DNA of 7,226 nucleotides from positions 1-7,226 of the forward strand of contig CANGUJ010000195.1 in the NCBI GenBank assembly GCA_947456845.1. The letters run 5' to 3'. Positions 5,436 to 7,226 of this stretch are shown here, piece by piece. This DNA comes from Burkholderiales bacterium (lineage in GTDB: Bacteria; Pseudomonadota; Gammaproteobacteria; Burkholderiales; JAEUOS01). A program made the translations under genes and the position numbers. Below the pieces are notes generated by a model, which worked only from the letters and a program-made list of their open reading frames with translations, did no database searches and was not told the DNA's origin. How positions within the stretch are numbered: position 1 is the first letter of the stretch; every line of letters begins with the position of its first letter.

Positions 5436-6206
5436 ATGCCCAAGTTTGCCGCCAACCTTTCCATGATGTACCAGGAGCATGACTTCCTGGACCGCTTCGC
5501 CGCCGCCGCCGATGACGGCTTCAAGGGCGTGGAGTTCCTGTTCCCGTACGACTTTGCGCCCGCCGACATCAAGGCGCGCCTGGACGCGCGCGGGCTCACC
5601 CAGGTGCTGTTCAACTGCCCGCCGGGCGACTGGTCCAGAGGCGAACGCGGCATGGGCTCCCTGCCCGGACGCGAGGATGACTTCAAGCGCGCTTTCGAGA
5701 AGGCGATGTCCTATGTGGACGTGCTGGGCAACCAGCGCCTGCATGTGATGGCCGGGCTGATGCAACCGGGCAGGACCCGCGAGGAACATCGCGCCACCTA
5801 CGTCAATAACCTGGCCTGGGCGGCGCATCAGGTGGCCGGGCGCGACCTGACGCTGGTGATCGAACCCATCAACACACGCGACATTCCGGGGTTCTTCCTC
5901 AACCGCCAGGACGAGGCGCACGCCATCTGCAAGGAGACCGGCAGCGATCGCGTCAAGGTGCAGATGGACTTTTACCATTGCCAGATCGTCGAGGGCGACC
6001 TGGCAATGAAATTTCGCCAGTACCTGCCCGGCGTGGGGCACATCCAGATCGCCGGCGTGCCCGAGCGCCACGAACCGCAGATCGGCGAGATCAACTACCC
6101 CTACCTGTTCCGCCTGATCGACGAGCTTGGCTACGACGGCTGGGTTGCCGGCGAATACCGTCCCCAGGGCCGGACCAGCGACGGACTGGCCTGGCTCAGG
6201 TACTGA
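5436..6206 (+). CDS. otnI: 2-oxo-tetronate isomerase / hydroxypyruvate isomerase family
   Basis: The 256-residue TIM-barrel protein is of the xylose isomerase-like/hydroxypyruvate isomerase family. It is predicted to convert 2-oxo-tetronate to 3-oxo-tetronate, linking LtnD to OtnK. Opening MPKFAANLSMMYQE, GVEFLFPYDF (31-40), FNCPPGDW (59-66), RGERGMGSLPGRE (68-80), LVIEPINTRDIPGFFLNR (140-157), DFYHCQIVEGD (178-188), HIQIAGVPERHEP (202-214) and GWVAGEYRP (235-243) are the family blocks. Candidate catalytic glutamates are Glu143 and Glu240, with metal or substrate contacts at Asp178, His181 and Gln204. Length is normal. No good Shine-Dalgarno precedes the ATG (only GAG about 7 bases away), unlike the neighbouring genes. 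True hydroxypyruvate isomerases are close paralogs, so the OtnI call rests on the operon. Confidence 0.87.
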   Translation: MPKFAANLSMMYQEHDFLDRFAAAADDGFKGVEFLFPYDFAPADIKARLDARGLTQVLFNCPPGDWSRGERGMGSLPGREDDFKRAFEKAMSYVDVLGNQRLHVMAGLMQPGRTREEHRATYVNNLAWAAHQVAGRDLTLVIEPINTRDIPGFFLNRQDEAHAICKETGSDRVKVQMDFYHCQIVEGDLAMKFRQYLPGVGHIQIAGVPERHEPQIGEINYPYLFRLIDELGYDGWVAGEYRPQGRTSDGLAWLRY

Positions 6207-6241
6207 AGCGGGCACCACTGCTCGCCTGACGAGGATTGGCC

Positions 6242-7226
6242 ATGACGCAAGACTTCAACATCGTCGTTCTTCCGGGGGACGGCATCGGCATCGAGGTCAT
6301 CGATGCCGCGCTGGCCGTGCTGGAAGCAGTCCAGGCGCGCCACGGGTTCAGGCTGAAGTTCGACCACCGGCCGGGCGGCGCGCACCACTACAGGGACACC
6401 GGCGACGCCTTCCCTGCCGCATCCATGCAGGCCAGCCGCCGGGCCGATGCGATCCTGTTCGGCGCCATGGGCTGGCCGGACATCCGTTATCCGGACGGCA
6501 CAGAAATCGCGCCGCAACTCGACCTGCGCTTCGAACTCGACCTGTACGCCGGCGTCCGGCCGATTCGCGCCATCCCGGGCCTGCCCCTGCCGCTGGCCGC
6601 CGAGCGTGCCAAGGACATCGATTTCGTCATCGTCCGCGAATCGACCGAAGGCTGGTTCCATGCGCGCGGGCGCAGCACCATGGGCACGAGCGCGGGCGGC
6701 GACGAGGCCGTGCACGACACGGGCGAAATCACCCGCAAGGGTTGCGAGCGGCTGTTCGATTTTTCGTTCCGCCTAGCGCGGGCGCGCCGGGCCCGCAATG
6801 CCGCCAAGGGTCGGGTCACCTGCGTCGACAAGTCCAATGTCTTTCTCGGCATGGCATTCATGAACCGGATCTTCCATGAACGCGCCGCCCGCAATCCGGA
6901 CATCCGGGCCGACCACTGCTACATCGACGCCTATTGCCTGAACCTGATCCGCAAGCCCTGGGACTACGACGTCTGCCCGATGGAAAACCAGTTCGGCGAC
7001 ATCACCTCCGACCTGGGCGCCGGCCTGATTTGCGGCATGGGATACGCCCCGTCGGCCGACGTGGGCGACCACCACGCGGTGTTCCAGCCCTCGCACGGCT
7101 CGGCGCCCGACATCGCCGGCCGCGGCATCGCCAACCCCACCGCCGCCATCCTCTCGGCGGCGATGATGCTGGACTGGCTGGCGGAGCGCCACGCGCGACC
7201 CGCCCTCGCGCAGGCGGCCCGCGCGA
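6242..7226 (+). CDS. Tartrate/isopropylmalate dehydrogenase-family enzyme, 3' end outside window
   Basis: The frame is open from the ATG to the window edge (328 complete codons); relatives are about 350-365 residues, so only the C-terminal end is missing. It is an NAD(P)-dependent decarboxylating beta-hydroxyacid dehydrogenase. It shows LPGDGIGIEV (10-19), LDLRFELDLYAGVRPIR (93-109), RESTEG (132-137), the catalytic Lys197 in CVDKSNV, acidic metal ligands Asp229, Asp253 and Asp257 (NQFGDITSDLGAG), and HGSAPDIAGRGIANPTAAIL (285-304), where Asp290 favours NAD+. The dicarboxylate-binding arginines appear as Arg96, Arg106 and Arg132, so a malate- or tartrate-like diacid is the expected substrate. 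The tyrosine normally seven residues after Arg132 is Phe139. GAGGA lies 6 bases before the ATG and the gap from otnI is 35 bases. The choice between tartrate, isopropylmalate and a novel substrate is open; the operon argues against leucine synthesis. Confidence 0.82.
   Translation, partial: MTQDFNIVVLPGDGIGIEVIDAALAVLEAVQARHGFRLKFDHRPGGAHHYRDTGDAFPAASMQASRRADAILFGAMGWPDIRYPDGTEIAPQLDLRFELDLYAGVRPIRAIPGLPLPLAAERAKDIDFVIVRESTEGWFHARGRSTMGTSAGGDEAVHDTGEITRKGCERLFDFSFRLARARRARNAAKGRVTCVDKSNVFLGMAFMNRIFHERAARNPDIRADHCYIDAYCLNLIRKPWDYDVCPMENQFGDITSDLGAGLICGMGYAPSADVGDHHAVFQPSHGSAPDIAGRGIANPTAAILSAAMMLDWLAERHARPALAQAARA

Noticed and set aside
5325..6218. A 297-codon minus-strand frame opposite otnI
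   Set aside because: It has no recognisable motif and lies fully antisense to a well-supported gene; its length is explained by high GC.
6208..6225. GCGGGC/GCTCGC stem after otnI
   Set aside because: It needs a G-U pair, is only 6 bp, lacks a T run, and lies directly before a good ribosome binding site, so a terminator is unlikely.
1..7226. CRISPR arrays, tRNA/rRNA genes, insertion sequences or prophage genes
   Set aside because: No spaced direct repeats, transposase motifs, terminal inverted repeats or RNA gene signatures were seen; base composition looks even along the window.

Overview
The window is high-GC DNA with tightly packed, mostly co-directional genes. A phasin-type PHA-granule gene sits beside an accessory sugar-acid catabolic operon. 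The combination fits a Proteobacterium that stores polyhydroxyalkanoate, most likely a Betaproteobacterium (Burkholderiales or Rhodocyclales-like). I cannot name a genus, and there is no rRNA, tRNA or other marker gene to settle it.

Layout. Positions 5-523 (minus) encode a PhaF/PhaI-like phasin with a lysine/alanine-rich histone-like tail. Positions 524-791 are a divergent intergenic region. It holds an identical 10-mer, TATGATGCGG, on opposite strands in -10-like positions for the two flanking genes, with several inverted repeats between and around them. From 792 to the right edge, seven plus-strand genes follow with gaps of about 80 bases or less: a small cupin of unknown substrate (792-1439), an L-threonate dehydrogenase-like enzyme (ltnD-like, 1503-2402), a 3-oxo-tetronate kinase (otnK, 2399-3661), a 3-oxo-tetronate-4-phosphate decarboxylase (otnC, 3741-4388), an exported metallo-beta-lactamase-fold hydrolase resembling methyl parathion hydrolase/lactonases (4416-5381), a hydroxypyruvate/2-oxo-tetronate isomerase (otnI/hyi-like, 5436-6206), and a tartrate/isopropylmalate dehydrogenase-family enzyme cut by the window end (6242-7226).

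How the genes work together. LtnD, OtnI, OtnK and OtnC make up the known four-carbon acid-sugar route. A tetronate such as L-threonate is oxidised at C2, isomerised to 3-oxo-tetronate, phosphorylated at C4 and decarboxylated to dihydroxyacetone phosphate. The enterobacterial ygbJ-K-L-M cluster has the same order, but here an exported MBL hydrolase is inserted between otnC and otnI, and a cupin and a second dehydrogenase flank the core. A reasonable hypothesis is that the MBL enzyme opens a lactone or ester in the periplasm to release the acid, and that the last dehydrogenase lets the same operon take a dicarboxylic hydroxy acid such as a tartrate. No transporter or transcription factor is visible, so uptake and control must lie outside the window.

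The points most worth a second look are the secreted MBL enzyme in a tetronate operon, the Tyr-to-Phe change at the expected catalytic position of the last dehydrogenase, a 28-codon ORF joined by ATGA overlaps to otnK and otnC, and the mirrored -10 elements of the divergent region.
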